From the NCBI GenBank assembly GCA_040901865.1, contig JBBDYD010000138.1, positions 1 to 19,168 of the forward strand: 19,168 nucleotides of DNA. The letters are read 5' to 3'. Within the stretch, counting starts at the first letter, position 1; each line of letters starts with the position of its first letter. The translations under genes and the position numbers were made by a program. Shown piece after piece: positions 1 to 7,311 of this stretch. Under the pieces are notes generated by a model, which saw only the letters and a program-made list of their open reading frames with translations, was not told the origin of the DNA and did no database searches. The stretch comes from JBBDYD01 sp040901865. Lineage in GTDB: Bacteria; Bacteroidota; Ignavibacteria; UBA10030.

Positions 1-62
1 AATTTGTGGGGAAGGCCGAACGGCATGATGATTTGACAATGGTGGTGGTGAAGGTGAAGTAA
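1..62 (+). CDS. C-terminal end of a PP2C/SpoIIE-type serine phosphatase (5' partial)
   Basis: The frame open from base 3 reads FVGKAERHDDLTMVVVKVK and stops at TAA 60-62. The DDLT(M/L)V core followed by a short basic tail is the usual end of SpoIIE/RsbU-type PP2C phosphatases, where the Asp pair helps bind the catalytic metal. The PP2C remnant at 13886-14161 ends in a similar way (DDITLVAV). Only about 19 residues are visible, so domains upstream (receiver, GAF or membrane) cannot be judged. The call rests on one short motif and is therefore moderate. Confidence 0.55.
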   Translation, partial: FVGKAERHDDLTMVVVKVK

Positions 63-86
63 AAAGAATCTCCTGGCACAGCGTTT

Positions 87-121
87 GTAACCTTATCAAG
101 GGTTAACCTTGGAAAGGTTAC
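87..121. promoter_or_regulatory. Nested palindromes upstream of the 87-residue gene
   Basis: GTAACCTT (87-94) is matched by its exact reverse complement AAGGTTAC (114-121). Between them lies a near-palindrome AAGGGTTAACCTT (98-110), so the same half-site occurs four times in alternating orientation. A further GGTAAC occurs near 139. The element sits 25 bases after the phosphatase stop codon and about 115 bases before the next start codon. It has no T-run, so an operator fits better than a terminator. The function is inferred from symmetry alone. Confidence 0.35.
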
Positions 122-237
122 ATATAGAACGCAAAACGGTAACAGTTCCTCCTGACGATTCGTTCTACCCCCCTCTTTCGACTTCCCGATTTTCTCTTTA
201 TATTCAGCATGTTGAAACACTAATGCAAGGAGCTCAG

Positions 238-501
238 ATGGCAACCAAACCACCCCCGCCTGTTGAAGAATTTCCCGCCGAAAGCCTGGAAAAAATGGCT
301 TATGCCGTTGTTGCAGATATCGAGACTCAGGAACCCAACGACCGCGCCCGTTTGGGATATCACGTATGGGCCTGGCTGCGGGAACGCAGCGGAACGCTCG
401 AAGAGGCCGTGAATGCGGCAGGATCACGCACAAAACTCGGTCAGGCCGAGGTGCTCAACCTGATCAGACAGCGGCTTGCGGAAAAGGGAGTGAAGGAGTA
501 G
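238..501 (+). CDS. Unrecognised 87-residue soluble protein
   Basis: I do not recognise this family. ATG 238 is preferred because AAGGAG (227-232) sits five bases upstream. The frame can be opened back to a TTG at 109, but the extra residues look non-coding. The protein starts with a proline-rich stretch (KPPPPVEEFP). It continues as a charged, probably all-helical chain with AYAVVADIE, the aromatic segment YHVWAWLRERSG and a Lys/Glu-rich end. It has no signal peptide, membrane segment or cysteine, so it is probably cytosolic. It ends 75 bases from the convergent folA stop. Coding is supported by the strong ribosome-binding site and plausible composition, not by homology. Confidence 0.6.
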   Translation: MATKPPPPVEEFPAESLEKMAYAVVADIETQEPNDRARLGYHVWAWLRERSGTLEEAVNAAGSRTKLGQAEVLNLIRQRLAEKGVKE

Positions 502-503
502 GG

Positions 504-575
504 ATTGTCAATTGCCGATTTTCAATTTCCAATTTGGGGTATGACAATTGGCAATTGAAGATTGGCAATTGGAAA
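504..575. repeat. Heptad-phased ATTG(G/T)CA array folding back as a 27-bp inverted repeat
   Basis: From 504 the sequence reads as 7-base units: ATTGTCA, ATTGCCG, ATTTTCA, ATTTCCA, ATTTGGG, one 8-base unit, then ATTGGCA, ATTGAAG, ATTGGCA, ATTGGAA. The first half (509-535) matches the reverse complement of the second half (545-571) at 23 of 27 positions, with a 9-base loop. It fills the whole gap between two convergent genes, so a bidirectional terminator or insulator role is possible. No U-run is present. Confidence 0.75.
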
Positions 576-1043
576 TCACATAATTCTCTCAAAGTCCACA
601 AACTCAAACCCCTCCTTCTTTTCCCGCCGCACCACCCGAAAAGCCTTCCCTACGAGATGTTCATAAGGCGGAAAAAAAGTGTCTCCGTCATCATCGTTGT
701 CCACGAGTGTCAGAACCCACTCATCCGCCTTTTCCAGCATCGCGCTGAAAATCTCTCCTCCGCCAAAGATAAAAACCTTGTCCAGGTCCTTGAGAGCGTT
801 CAGCGCTTCAGGGATGGTGGTATAGGTTTCAACGCCGGGAATGCTGCGGGATGTCAGAACGACATGGCGGCGGTTCGGAAGGGGAGTCTGGAGCGATTCG
901 TACGTGCGCCGGCCCATAAGAAGGGTGTGGCCGGTTGTAAGTTTCTTGAGTCTCTTGAGGTCCTCTGGAATATGCCAGGGGATCTTGCCGCCTTTGGCGA
1001 TGACCCTCTTGCGGTTAAGTACCGCAATGATGACCAACCTCAA
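576..1043 (-). CDS. folA: Dihydrofolate reductase
   Basis: It reduces dihydrofolate to tetrahydrofolate with NADPH in the cytosol, regenerating the cofactor oxidised by thymidylate synthase. At 155 residues it has normal bacterial length. Visible signatures are VIAKGGKIPWHIPEDLKRLK (residues 14-33, with the active-site acidic Glu27), MGRRTYESL (43-51) and the nucleotide-binding FGGGEIF (93-99). The start is a TTG at 1043-1041 overlapping the thyA stop TGA (junction TTGA), which implies translational coupling. A second in-frame TTG two codons later is the only close alternative. The stop lies at the edge of the heptad array 504-575. The identification is secure; the start choice is less so. 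Confidence 0.93.
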   Translation of the reverse strand: MRLVIIAVLNRKRVIAKGGKIPWHIPEDLKRLKKLTTGHTLLMGRRTYESLQTPLPNRRHVVLTSRSIPGVETYTTIPEALNALKDLDKVFIFGGGEIFSAMLEKADEWVLTLVDNDDDGDTFFPPYEHLVGKAFRVVRREKKEGFEFVDFERIM

Positions 1044-1852
1044 ACTGCCACCTCAAACTTGATCGGCTCGTCGCATTCATAGCCAATCACATTAAAATCC
1101 TCAAATGTCAAATCGTCCAGCGGCTTCTCGGCGATTTCCAGTTTCGGAAGACGTTTCGGCCGCCTCTTGAGCTGCTCTCTCAATCCGTCAAGATGATTGA
1201 CATAAATATGAGCATCGACGATGGTGTGACTGAAAAACCCGAGGTCCAATCCGACTTCCTGCGCGACTGCTTGCGTGAGGAGGGAGTAGGCCGCGACATT
1301 AAACGGAATTCCAAGCGCAATATCGCCCGAGCGCTGTGTGAGGTGGCAGTTGAGCTTGTTGTCCTGGACATTGAACACAAACGTGAAATGACAGGGGGGG
1401 AGTTTGCTGGTGAGCGCATTTCCCGGCTCCCAGGCCGAAATGACCATACGGCGGGAGTTCGGATTGGTTTTCAGGATCTTGATGACTTCGCCGACCTGAT
1501 CGATTTCCCGTACTTCGTACTTTCCGGTTCCCTTGTTCATTTGGGCGCTCGGAAATCTCCGCCAGTACCGGCCGTACGCCGTTTCGAGGTTGCCCTGCTC
1601 GTCCGCCCACGCGTCCCAGATTTTCGTGTGTTGACGAAGATTCCGAATGTGATCTTCACCCGACAAATACCAGAGAACCTCATGGAACAGTGCCTTGAAG
1701 TTCATCTTCTTGGTTGTCAGAAGCGGAAATCCTTCGCTCAGATCGATCTTATAATACTCGGAGAATGTTGAAATCGTATCGACGCCCGTCCGATTGTGCT
1801 TTCGGGTTCCTTTGTCCATAACCCGCTGAACGAGATCAAGGTATTCGCGCAT
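1040..1852 (-). CDS. thyA: Thymidylate synthase
   Basis: It methylates dUMP to dTMP using 5,10-methylene-tetrahydrofolate and yields dihydrofolate, which the coupled downstream folA product recycles. The 270 residues match classical ThyA length. Motifs include the phosphate-binding RTGVDT (21-26), LLTTKKM (44-50), the catalytic Cys154 in LPPCHFTFVF, and QRSGDIALGIPFN (173-185), which positions dUMP. DAHIYVNH (about 214-221) is the conserved late motif. ATG 1852 has no obvious Shine-Dalgarno sequence. A short hairpin (TGATGGT 1873-1879 with ACCATCA 1891-1897) lies in the presumed leader. It forms a two-gene unit with folA. Confidence 0.97.
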   Translation of the reverse strand: MREYLDLVQRVMDKGTRKHNRTGVDTISTFSEYYKIDLSEGFPLLTTKKMNFKALFHEVLWYLSGEDHIRNLRQHTKIWDAWADEQGNLETAYGRYWRRFPSAQMNKGTGKYEVREIDQVGEVIKILKTNPNSRRMVISAWEPGNALTSKLPPCHFTFVFNVQDNKLNCHLTQRSGDIALGIPFNVAAYSLLTQAVAQEVGLDLGFFSHTIVDAHIYVNHLDGLREQLKRRPKRLPKLEIAEKPLDDLTFEDFNVIGYECDEPIKFEVAV

Positions 1853-1915
1853 AAGGAACTCGCGGTGATAAGTGATGGTTCGGCGGGCTCACCATCAGAA
1901 TGGTTGTTCAAATAA

Positions 1916-1964
1916 TCACCCTGAGCGAAGCCGAAGGGTGATAGGTTGTCGGTGATAGGTGAAG
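1916..1964. repeat. REP-like palindrome merging into a GGTGATA heptad array
   Basis: TCACCCT (1916-1922) and AGGGTGA (1935-1941) form a perfect 7-bp stem around GAGCGAAGCCGA. This is a composition often seen in dispersed intergenic palindromes of Bacteroidota-related genomes. From 1937 four heptads follow in phase: GGTGATA, GGTTGTC, GGTGATA, GGTGAAG. The element lies between the DPP III gene and thyA. Confidence 0.6.
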
Positions 1965-1986
1965 AGGATCCAGAACAAAGGCGTTC

Positions 1987-2085
1987 TTAGTTGTTGGTTT
2001 TCAGTCATCGTTTTAAGTTTCTGGTTGTGGTTCAATCTTAACCACAACCAATAACCAAAAACGACAACCAATAACCATTAACTAA
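1987..2085. repeat. 46-bp imperfect inverted repeat made of AACCAATA-type heptads
   Basis: The left arm 1987-2032 and right arm 2040-2085 align without gaps as reverse complements at 35 of 46 positions. The ten base pairs next to the 7-base loop are perfect (GGTTGTGGTT with AACCACAACC). The right arm reads in 7-base steps (AACCACA, ACCAATA, ACCAAAA and so on) and the left arm is its degenerate complement. It occupies the spacer between the DPP III stop (2103) and thyA. With the rest of the 1853-2102 gap I see no gene there. Confidence 0.75.
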
Positions 2086-2102
2086 TAACTCTTATTTTCA
2101 GT

Positions 2103-4115
2103 TCAATAACGCTTTCCGTTCCTCGCTTCTTTCGTAAACCGGGAGTACTCCAGCATCTGCTTCATCAAATCCATCGGGTACGACACGGTAACGTCGGTGA
2201 TCGCTCCCGATCCGTCGTTGACGAGCTCATACTCCGGCATCACAAAACCGCTGTAGGAAGCGACGTCAAGATGCTTGATGCGCTCCAATACTTCATCCCT
2301 GAGAGCCGTATCGATCTTCAACCCGTAGGTGTCAATGAGTTTTTTGGCGCCTTCTTTGTCGCCTTCTGCCTTGATTCGCATGACCTGCGCCAGTAACCTG
2401 CCCACCATTTCCTTCATCAAGTCATAATCCGCCACTTTCACATACTTTTTGCCGTCGCGCACTTCGATCGAGATCGCCTTCGAATTATCCAGAATGTATT
2501 TCGCAACCATCTGACGGTTTTTCATATGGTCTTCTTCAATCTGGTCGCCGTGCGGAATGCGCCTCAACTGAAGGAGCAGGGCGTTGCGGATATAGGAGTC
2601 ATACATCTGACGGGCCACGTCTTTGTCCGGAATGGCACCCAGCTCGATGAGCTTGTCATCCCAAATGTGCCAGAGAGCGATAAGGTCTGCACGGGCCTCT
2701 TCCAGCGTGGAATAGTATCCCGGGAGATAGTTGGCAGGATCGCCGGCCACCATGGTCTTGCCGGATGCGTGCCCGAGGACTTCATGAAGCGTCGTCATCA
2801 TATTGTCAGCCAGAGTGCCGTACTTTTTCTGCAGTTCGATTTCCGCTTTGTCATAGCCGAACTCATCCAACAGCACCTGACCGCTGGATTTGTTGCCTGC
2901 GTCGGTTATGTTATTCAGCACAACGCTCTTGCTGCCATACTGCTCTCGCACCATTTGCTCGTTCGGCAGGTTGATGCCAATGGGGCTCACCGGGCCCGTT
3001 CCCCCGGACGAAAGAACGATGTTCACGAAACTTGCGGCCAGCGGCTTGATTCCCTGTTTCTTGTATTTGTCCTCCCAGGGCATCCGATCTTCAAAATACT
3101 GCGCGTTTGCGCCGATATCCCGGATGCTCTTCGAGAGCTTCTGGTCGGACCAATACAACGACGATTCAAATTCGGCTTTCAGGCCCATCGGGTCGAGATA
3201 CACTTCGATGAATCCGTGAATCATGTCGATTGCCACTGTGTCGGACACCCAGTGGATATTGTAATTCCGGAAATCCTCGAGGTCCCCCGTGCGGAAATAC
3301 CGAATGAGCTTGCGGACTGTTTCCTTTTGGTATTCATTGGCAGCAAACGGAATCGCCTGCTCCATGTAATAGACGGAAACTTCAAGATCCGCTGCATACA
3401 TGCCGGGCTCAATGCCGTTCCCCCCGGCCCGCCAGACACGTTCAGTCACGCGCCCCCGCTCTTTCACAAGCTTGGAATTCAGATCGTTCTTTTGTCGTCC
3501 GGACTGGATGAACTGGTTAACGTCGCGCTGTGTGAGCCCTTTTTCATAAAAATTAATGGCGCTTTCCTTGATCCAGTCGGCCCCCGGCGTCTTGTTCGTC
3601 ATCATCGGTTCCACGTTCGGATCAAACAAAGCCGGGGCGAGGCGTTCAAGCGTGGCGTCGAGCTTTTTTGACCCGAGGCCAAGATCGCCCCCGTTGTCCA
3701 GCGCCTTTTGCGCGGCTGACTTGAATTCTTCCGGTGTGCATTTCACAACGAATTTTCGAGATGTGATATTGTCGTACGGGCCGTTGTTGATCCAGAAGAG
3801 TTTGGTATATGTCAGAATCGCCTTGGCGACATCTTCAGGAATGCCAGTCTGATGGGTCACGATGCCTTCCAGGATGTCCCGGATTTCCAGGGCATCGCGA
3901 TGATGCTGATCGATGGCTATGTCCCTTGAGGCAAGGGCCGCCCTGGAAAGATAGTAAGCAAAGATCTTCTGGTTGAGCGAAAGGTCGTCGAAACCGTCGG
4001 CATATAATTGAACGACCCGTGCAGGACCGACACGCTCGAGGGAATACTTTCGTTCTACGGGCTGACTACAGCCGGCAAGGATCATAAGCGGAAGAAGAAT
4101 GGTAAGTGATTTCAT
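2103..4115 (-). CDS. Dipeptidyl-peptidase III family (peptidase M49) lipoprotein
   Basis: This zinc metallopeptidase family releases dipeptides from the N-terminus of oligopeptides. The zinc motif HEVLGH is at residues 444-449, matching the M49 HELLGH hexapeptide. The second motif EEARAD at 472-477 corresponds to EECRAE, with Glu473 as the probable third ligand. At 670 residues it has family length. Residues 1-16 are a type II signal peptide ending in the lipobox LAGC (Cys16). The enzyme is therefore probably anchored in the periplasm or on the outer membrane, unlike cytosolic eukaryotic DPP III. The spacers on both sides hold heptad arrays, so it is probably transcribed alone. The Shine-Dalgarno sequence is weak. 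It probably scavenges peptides, though the substrate is unknown. Confidence 0.92.
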   Translation of the reverse strand: MKSLTILLPLMILAGCSQPVERKYSLERVGPARVVQLYADGFDDLSLNQKIFAYYLSRAALASRDIAIDQHHRDALEIRDILEGIVTHQTGIPEDVAKAILTYTKLFWINNGPYDNITSRKFVVKCTPEEFKSAAQKALDNGGDLGLGSKKLDATLERLAPALFDPNVEPMMTNKTPGADWIKESAINFYEKGLTQRDVNQFIQSGRQKNDLNSKLVKERGRVTERVWRAGGNGIEPGMYAADLEVSVYYMEQAIPFAANEYQKETVRKLIRYFRTGDLEDFRNYNIHWVSDTVAIDMIHGFIEVYLDPMGLKAEFESSLYWSDQKLSKSIRDIGANAQYFEDRMPWEDKYKKQGIKPLAASFVNIVLSSGGTGPVSPIGINLPNEQMVREQYGSKSVVLNNITDAGNKSSGQVLLDEFGYDKAEIELQKKYGTLADNMMTTLHEVLGHASGKTMVAGDPANYLPGYYSTLEEARADLIALWHIWDDKLIELGAIPDKDVARQMYDSYIRNALLLQLRRIPHGDQIEEDHMKNRQMVAKYILDNSKAISIEVRDGKKYVKVADYDLMKEMVGRLLAQVMRIKAEGDKEGAKKLIDTYGLKIDTALRDEVLERIKHLDVASYSGFVMPEYELVNDGSGAITDVTVSYPMDLMKQMLEYSRFTKEARNGKRY

Positions 4116-4160
4116 GATTGTCTTTCGGTAGCGAAGTGGAAGACACGGCAGAGCAGAGGC

Positions 4161-4313
4161 CTAATAACTAATAACCACCAACTAATACCTAAAAGTACAG
4201 CAAAGGCGAGGGAGATGCAAATCAAAAGGTCCAAGGACCAAATTCGAAATTCCCGCCTTGGTTCTCGGATTTTGGACCTTGAACATTATTTGGTTCCTGG
4301 AACCTGGTTATTC
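4161..4313. repeat. Three consecutive heptad arrays between DPP III and agmatine deiminase
   Basis: CTAATAA is repeated twice at 4161, followed by CCACCAA, CTAATAC and CTAAAAG in phase. From 4226 come AAGGTCC, AAGGACC, AAATTCG and AAATTCC. From 4272 come TTGGACC, TTGAACA and degenerate GTTCCTG/GAACCTG units. AAGGTCCAA (4226-4234) and TTGGACCTT (4272-4280) are exact reverse complements. No gene is seen in 4116-4316. Confidence 0.7.
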
Positions 4314-4316
4314 CCC

Positions 4317-5372
4317 CTACGCCGCGGGATGCTGCTGCGTCAGGCAATGAATCGTCCCGAATCCCCACACAAGATCCACGGCATGAATGCCGATCACAGG
4401 GCGATCTTTGATGATTTCACGCAAAATCCCCAGCGCTCTACTGTCATTCGGATCATTGAAGGTCGGAACGAGTAGGGCAGCATTACAGAAATAAAAATTC
4501 GCATAACTTGCCGGGAGACGCAGTCCGCCAAAATACAGGGGCTCGGGCATCGGGAGGGCGATAATCTCGGGTTTTGAGCCGTTTTCCAACCGCATGTCCT
4601 TTGCCCGCTCGAAGTTTTCCTCCAACGCGCGGTAATTCTCGTCGGACGAGTCGCTTTCCTGACAGATGACGATTGTCCCGGGATCCACGAATCGAGCGAG
4701 ATCATCAACATGCCCGTGTGTGTCATCTCCCGCAATTCCCTTCCCGAACCAAAGAACCGTGGTCACGCCAAGCCAGTCTCTTAAAGCATGCTCCACCTCT
4801 GCGCGGTTCATGCCGGGGTTCCGTACCTGGGTGTTCTGGTCGAGAAGACATTCCTCTGTGGTTAAGAGTGTTCCAAGTCCGTTTACATCAATCGCGCCGC
4901 CCTCGAGGACAAATTGCTTCTTGCCGGATTTCGGATGAAACAGCCGGACACCGAGAGCTTTTGCCGCCCTTGCGGGGATTTGCCTGTCTTTCTTGTGATT
5001 CGGATACTTGGCCCATCCTGTGAACCCGAACTCGTTGATGGCAAGCTCGTTATTCGATTTGACGAACATCGGGCCAAAATCGCGGGTCCAGCCGCGATCG
5101 GTGGGAAAACGGAAGAACTCTATTCGCGTAACGTCAACGCCGGCTTTTTTTAAGACGCGCTTTGCGGTGGCCTCGTGAGCACTTGAGTTCACGATAATCC
5201 GAACAGTTTCCCCCGGAGCGATCCTGCGCGCGATCTCGCCATAGACCCACGGGACCGGCTGAAACTTCCCGGGCCAATCCTGCTTGTTATGGGGCCATCC
5301 GAGCCATGTTGCTTCGTGTCCCTCCCATTCCGCAGGCATGCGGAATCCGAGCGATGATGGGGTTGTGCTCAT
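4317..5372 (-). CDS. aguA: Agmatine deiminase
   Basis: It hydrolyses agmatine to N-carbamoylputrescine and ammonia, supplying the next substrate to the amidase encoded just upstream. From ATG 5372 the protein is 351 residues, the usual size. Guanidine-modifying-enzyme signatures are RMPAEWEGHEATWLGWP (11-27), WTRDFGP (95-101), LEGGAIDVNG (156-165), GDDTHGHVDD (215-224, catalytic His) and the nucleophile Cys343 in GFGTIHC near the C-terminus. The frame stays open to 5468, but those 32 codons overlap the amidase gene and read as non-coding. ATG 5372 shares one base with the amidase stop (TGATG), a classic coupling junction. Confidence 0.95.
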   Translation of the reverse strand: MSTTPSSLGFRMPAEWEGHEATWLGWPHNKQDWPGKFQPVPWVYGEIARRIAPGETVRIIVNSSAHEATAKRVLKKAGVDVTRIEFFRFPTDRGWTRDFGPMFVKSNNELAINEFGFTGWAKYPNHKKDRQIPARAAKALGVRLFHPKSGKKQFVLEGGAIDVNGLGTLLTTEECLLDQNTQVRNPGMNRAEVEHALRDWLGVTTVLWFGKGIAGDDTHGHVDDLARFVDPGTIVICQESDSSDENYRALEENFERAKDMRLENGSKPEIIALPMPEPLYFGGLRLPASYANFYFCNAALLVPTFNDPNDSRALGILREIIKDRPVIGIHAVDLVWGFGTIHCLTQQHPAA

Positions 5373-6295
5373 CAGTCCTGCGATTTTTTCAGGTGTGGTT
5401 CGTCGTCGAGGAAGCGGCTGGTAATGGGGGAGTAGGCATCGATGCGCCGATCGCGCAGAAACGGCCAATTACGACGCACATCTTCGATGCGGGCAGTGCT
5501 CACTTCCGCGATAAGGATTTCTTCTTTGTCGACGGAAGCTTCAGCCAGAATAACTCCCTGCGGGTCGGCGATAAAAGACGTGCCCCAGAATTCGATACCG
5601 GCGCCTCCCTTTGCCGGAATCTCATGACCGATGCGGTTCACGGCTGCAACATAGAGACCGTTGGCGATCGCGTGCCCGCGCTGCACCGTTTTCCAGGCGT
5701 CGCGTTGGTCTTTGCCGTATTGAGCTTTTTCAGACGGATGCCATCCGATGGCGGTGGGGTAGAAAAGAATCTCCGCTCCTTGAAGAGCTGTCAATCGCGC
5801 GCCTTCAGGATACCATTGATCCCAGCAAATAAGAGTGCCAATCCGCCCAACAGAGGTATCCACCGCCTTGAATCCAAGGTCTCCCGGTGTGAAATAGTAT
5901 TTTTCGTAGTACGCAGGGTCATCCGGAATGTGCATTTTCCGGTAGAAGCCGGCCATAGTTCCATTGGAATCCAGAATAGCAGCGCTGTTATGATAAACGC
6001 CTGTGGCACGGCGTTCAAAAACGGGAGCAATAATCACCGCGCCCAGCCTCTTTGCCAATGTGCCAAGAGTTTCCGTGGTGGGACCGGGGACCGGTTCTGC
6101 AAGATCGAAATTTGCTGCGTCTTCATGCTGGCAGAAGTACTGCGAGCGGAACAATTCCGGCAGACAAATGACCTTTGCGCCCTTGCCTGCGGCATCCTCG
6201 ATCTTGCTGATCGCCTTCTTGAGGTTTTGTCCGGTGTCCGTGCTGACGGACATCTGGATCAATGCGATCTTGTATTTGCGATGAGAATTGTTCAT
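5372..6295 (-). CDS. aguB: N-carbamoylputrescine amidase (nitrilase superfamily)
   Basis: It hydrolyses N-carbamoylputrescine to putrescine, CO2 and ammonia, the step after agmatine deiminase. The catalytic triad is visible as Glu47 in LPELF, Lys120 in YRKMHIP and Cys157 in LICWDQWYPE. YHNSAAI (101-107) and the C-terminal RRNWPFLRDRR are typical of the plant and bacterial AguB/CPA branch. At 307 residues the length is normal. It is the first gene of a two-gene unit with aguA (one-base overlap). No clear Shine-Dalgarno sequence precedes ATG 6295. There is no signal peptide, so it is cytosolic. The neighbouring deiminase makes this specificity much more likely than a generic carbon-nitrogen hydrolase. 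Confidence 0.95.
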   Translation of the reverse strand: MNNSHRKYKIALIQMSVSTDTGQNLKKAISKIEDAAGKGAKVICLPELFRSQYFCQHEDAANFDLAEPVPGPTTETLGTLAKRLGAVIIAPVFERRATGVYHNSAAILDSNGTMAGFYRKMHIPDDPAYYEKYYFTPGDLGFKAVDTSVGRIGTLICWDQWYPEGARLTALQGAEILFYPTAIGWHPSEKAQYGKDQRDAWKTVQRGHAIANGLYVAAVNRIGHEIPAKGGAGIEFWGTSFIADPQGVILAEASVDKEEILIAEVSTARIEDVRRNWPFLRDRRIDAYSPITSRFLDDEPHLKKSQD

Positions 6296-6392
6296 GAGGG
6301 AAATTTATGGACAAGTGAGGGGAGATGCAAGAACGCACCGGGCGTCAAGAATGTGATTCGTTGTTCTCATGGTGACAGGAGGGGATGAAAAT

Positions 6393-6490
6393 AATGTCCA
6401 ATGTCCCCGGCCCGAGTAATGCTTGAAAGGGGTGGGCGAACGTCAAATGATGAATGTCAAAGTTCTAAGTCTCAGGGTAAAGAGACTTAG
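6393..6490. repeat. AATGTCC/AATGTCA heptad array with a terminal 9-bp stem-loop
   Basis: AATGTCC occurs twice in tandem at 6393. A second run in phase starts at 6439: AACGTCA, AATGATG, AATGTCA, AAGTTCT, AAGTCTC. CTAAGTCTC (6465-6473) and GAGACTTAG (6482-6490) form a perfect 9-bp stem with an 8-base loop, seven bases beyond the nuclease stop codon on the minus strand. That position suits a transcript end, but only AACTTTG follows, not a good U-run. No gene is seen in 6296-6496. Confidence 0.6.
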
Positions 6491-6496
6491 TCCCAT

Positions 6497-7270
6497 TTAC
6501 GTGGGGGACGAAAGGGGGTCGGCGCTCAGGTAAGAGTATAAGATCTTATAGCTATCGTAATCGAACCGATGTTTCCCCTCGGCACTTCCGCCCACGAGGC
6601 ACCAGTTATCGACGACAAATTTCTCCCGAAGTCCGTTCAATTCGCATTGCTCTTCGATAACAACAGGACTCTCGTAGGGCCAAGCCTTGATGCGCCGTTC
6701 TTCAAAAGCCTGCTCGACGCGTTGATTGTAGGATTCCGGACCTTCTTCGCCCATGCAGGCGCCGTCACAACGGCCCAAATGATGGGAAAAACAGTAGGTG
6801 CGGGCTTGTTCCAGACGGAGGAGCTTCGGGCAGAGACGATGAGAACGTGCTATAAGCGAGAGAAACTCTTTCGCCTGGGTTGTGTGCTTGAACAGGCCGA
6901 GGATGTTTGCCGAGTCATTCGGATCAATCCGATCGACCGCCTCGAGCACAACGACGGCATATCCGTCCCGGTTGGACGCACGTTTTGCGATGATGATGCG
7001 CCGGCGGCGCTTTGCGGCGACGTTGTGGAGGGGGCGAAGTTCTTTAATCAGTTTCGACTCGAGCAGTAAAGCCCCAAGTTCTCCGGCGGTTTCACGGACT
7101 TCAATTTTCTTGACGCGTCGGCACAACTTGCGTTCATTTCGTGCAGCAAAATGCGCACGGATTCTCGACCTGAGATTCCTGCTTTTTCCAACGTAGAGGA
7201 GGAAATCCTCTGCCCCGTAAAAGAGATACACACCCGGAGTTTCGGGAAAGGATGAAAATGAGGGTTTCAA
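6497..7270 (-). CDS. Stand-alone GIY-YIG nuclease resembling Cho / the UvrC N-terminal half
   Basis: The GIY-YIG fold of UvrC makes the 3' incision in nucleotide excision repair; Cho is the short homologue. GVYLFY (13-18) and LYVGKSRNLRSRIRAHF (25-41) carry the GIY-YIG signature and catalytic Arg. ALLLESKLIKELRPLHN (67-83) supplies metal-binding Glu71. A cysteine region (CPKLLRLE, then CFSHHLGRCDGAC) matches the segment that follows the nuclease domain in UvrC. At 257 residues it lacks the UVR, RNase-H-like and HhH domains of full UvrC. The start is a TTG at 7270 with AGGA about six bases upstream; no ATG is available before the nuclease motif. A DNA-polymerase-III-epsilon-associated version of the domain is another possible origin. 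Its partner is unknown. Confidence 0.82.
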   Translation of the reverse strand: MKPSFSSFPETPGVYLFYGAEDFLLYVGKSRNLRSRIRAHFAARNERKLCRRVKKIEVRETAGELGALLLESKLIKELRPLHNVAAKRRRRIIIAKRASNRDGYAVVVLEAVDRIDPNDSANILGLFKHTTQAKEFLSLIARSHRLCPKLLRLEQARTYCFSHHLGRCDGACMGEEGPESYNQRVEQAFEERRIKAWPYESPVVIEEQCELNGLREKFVVDNWCLVGGSAEGKHRFDYDSYKILYSYLSADPLSSPT

Positions 7271-7311
7271 GGGCAGTCCTGGGAGAAACAGAAAACTGTA
7301 AGAATCAAAAA

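Noticed and set aside
2526..3671. 381-codon open frame on the plus strand inside the DPP III gene
   Set aside because: It lies opposite a gene with clear M49 motifs, has no recognisable domain and no ribosome-binding site. It is a mirror effect of GC-biased codons.
5373..5468. N-terminal extension of agmatine deiminase by 32 residues
   Set aside because: The extension overlaps the amidase coding sequence and is not deiminase-like. ATG 5372 gives family length and a TGATG coupling junction.
5306..6388. 360-codon open frame on the plus strand over aguB
   Set aside because: It is antisense to a nitrilase-family gene with an intact catalytic triad, and its product is low in secondary-structure pattern and matches nothing known.
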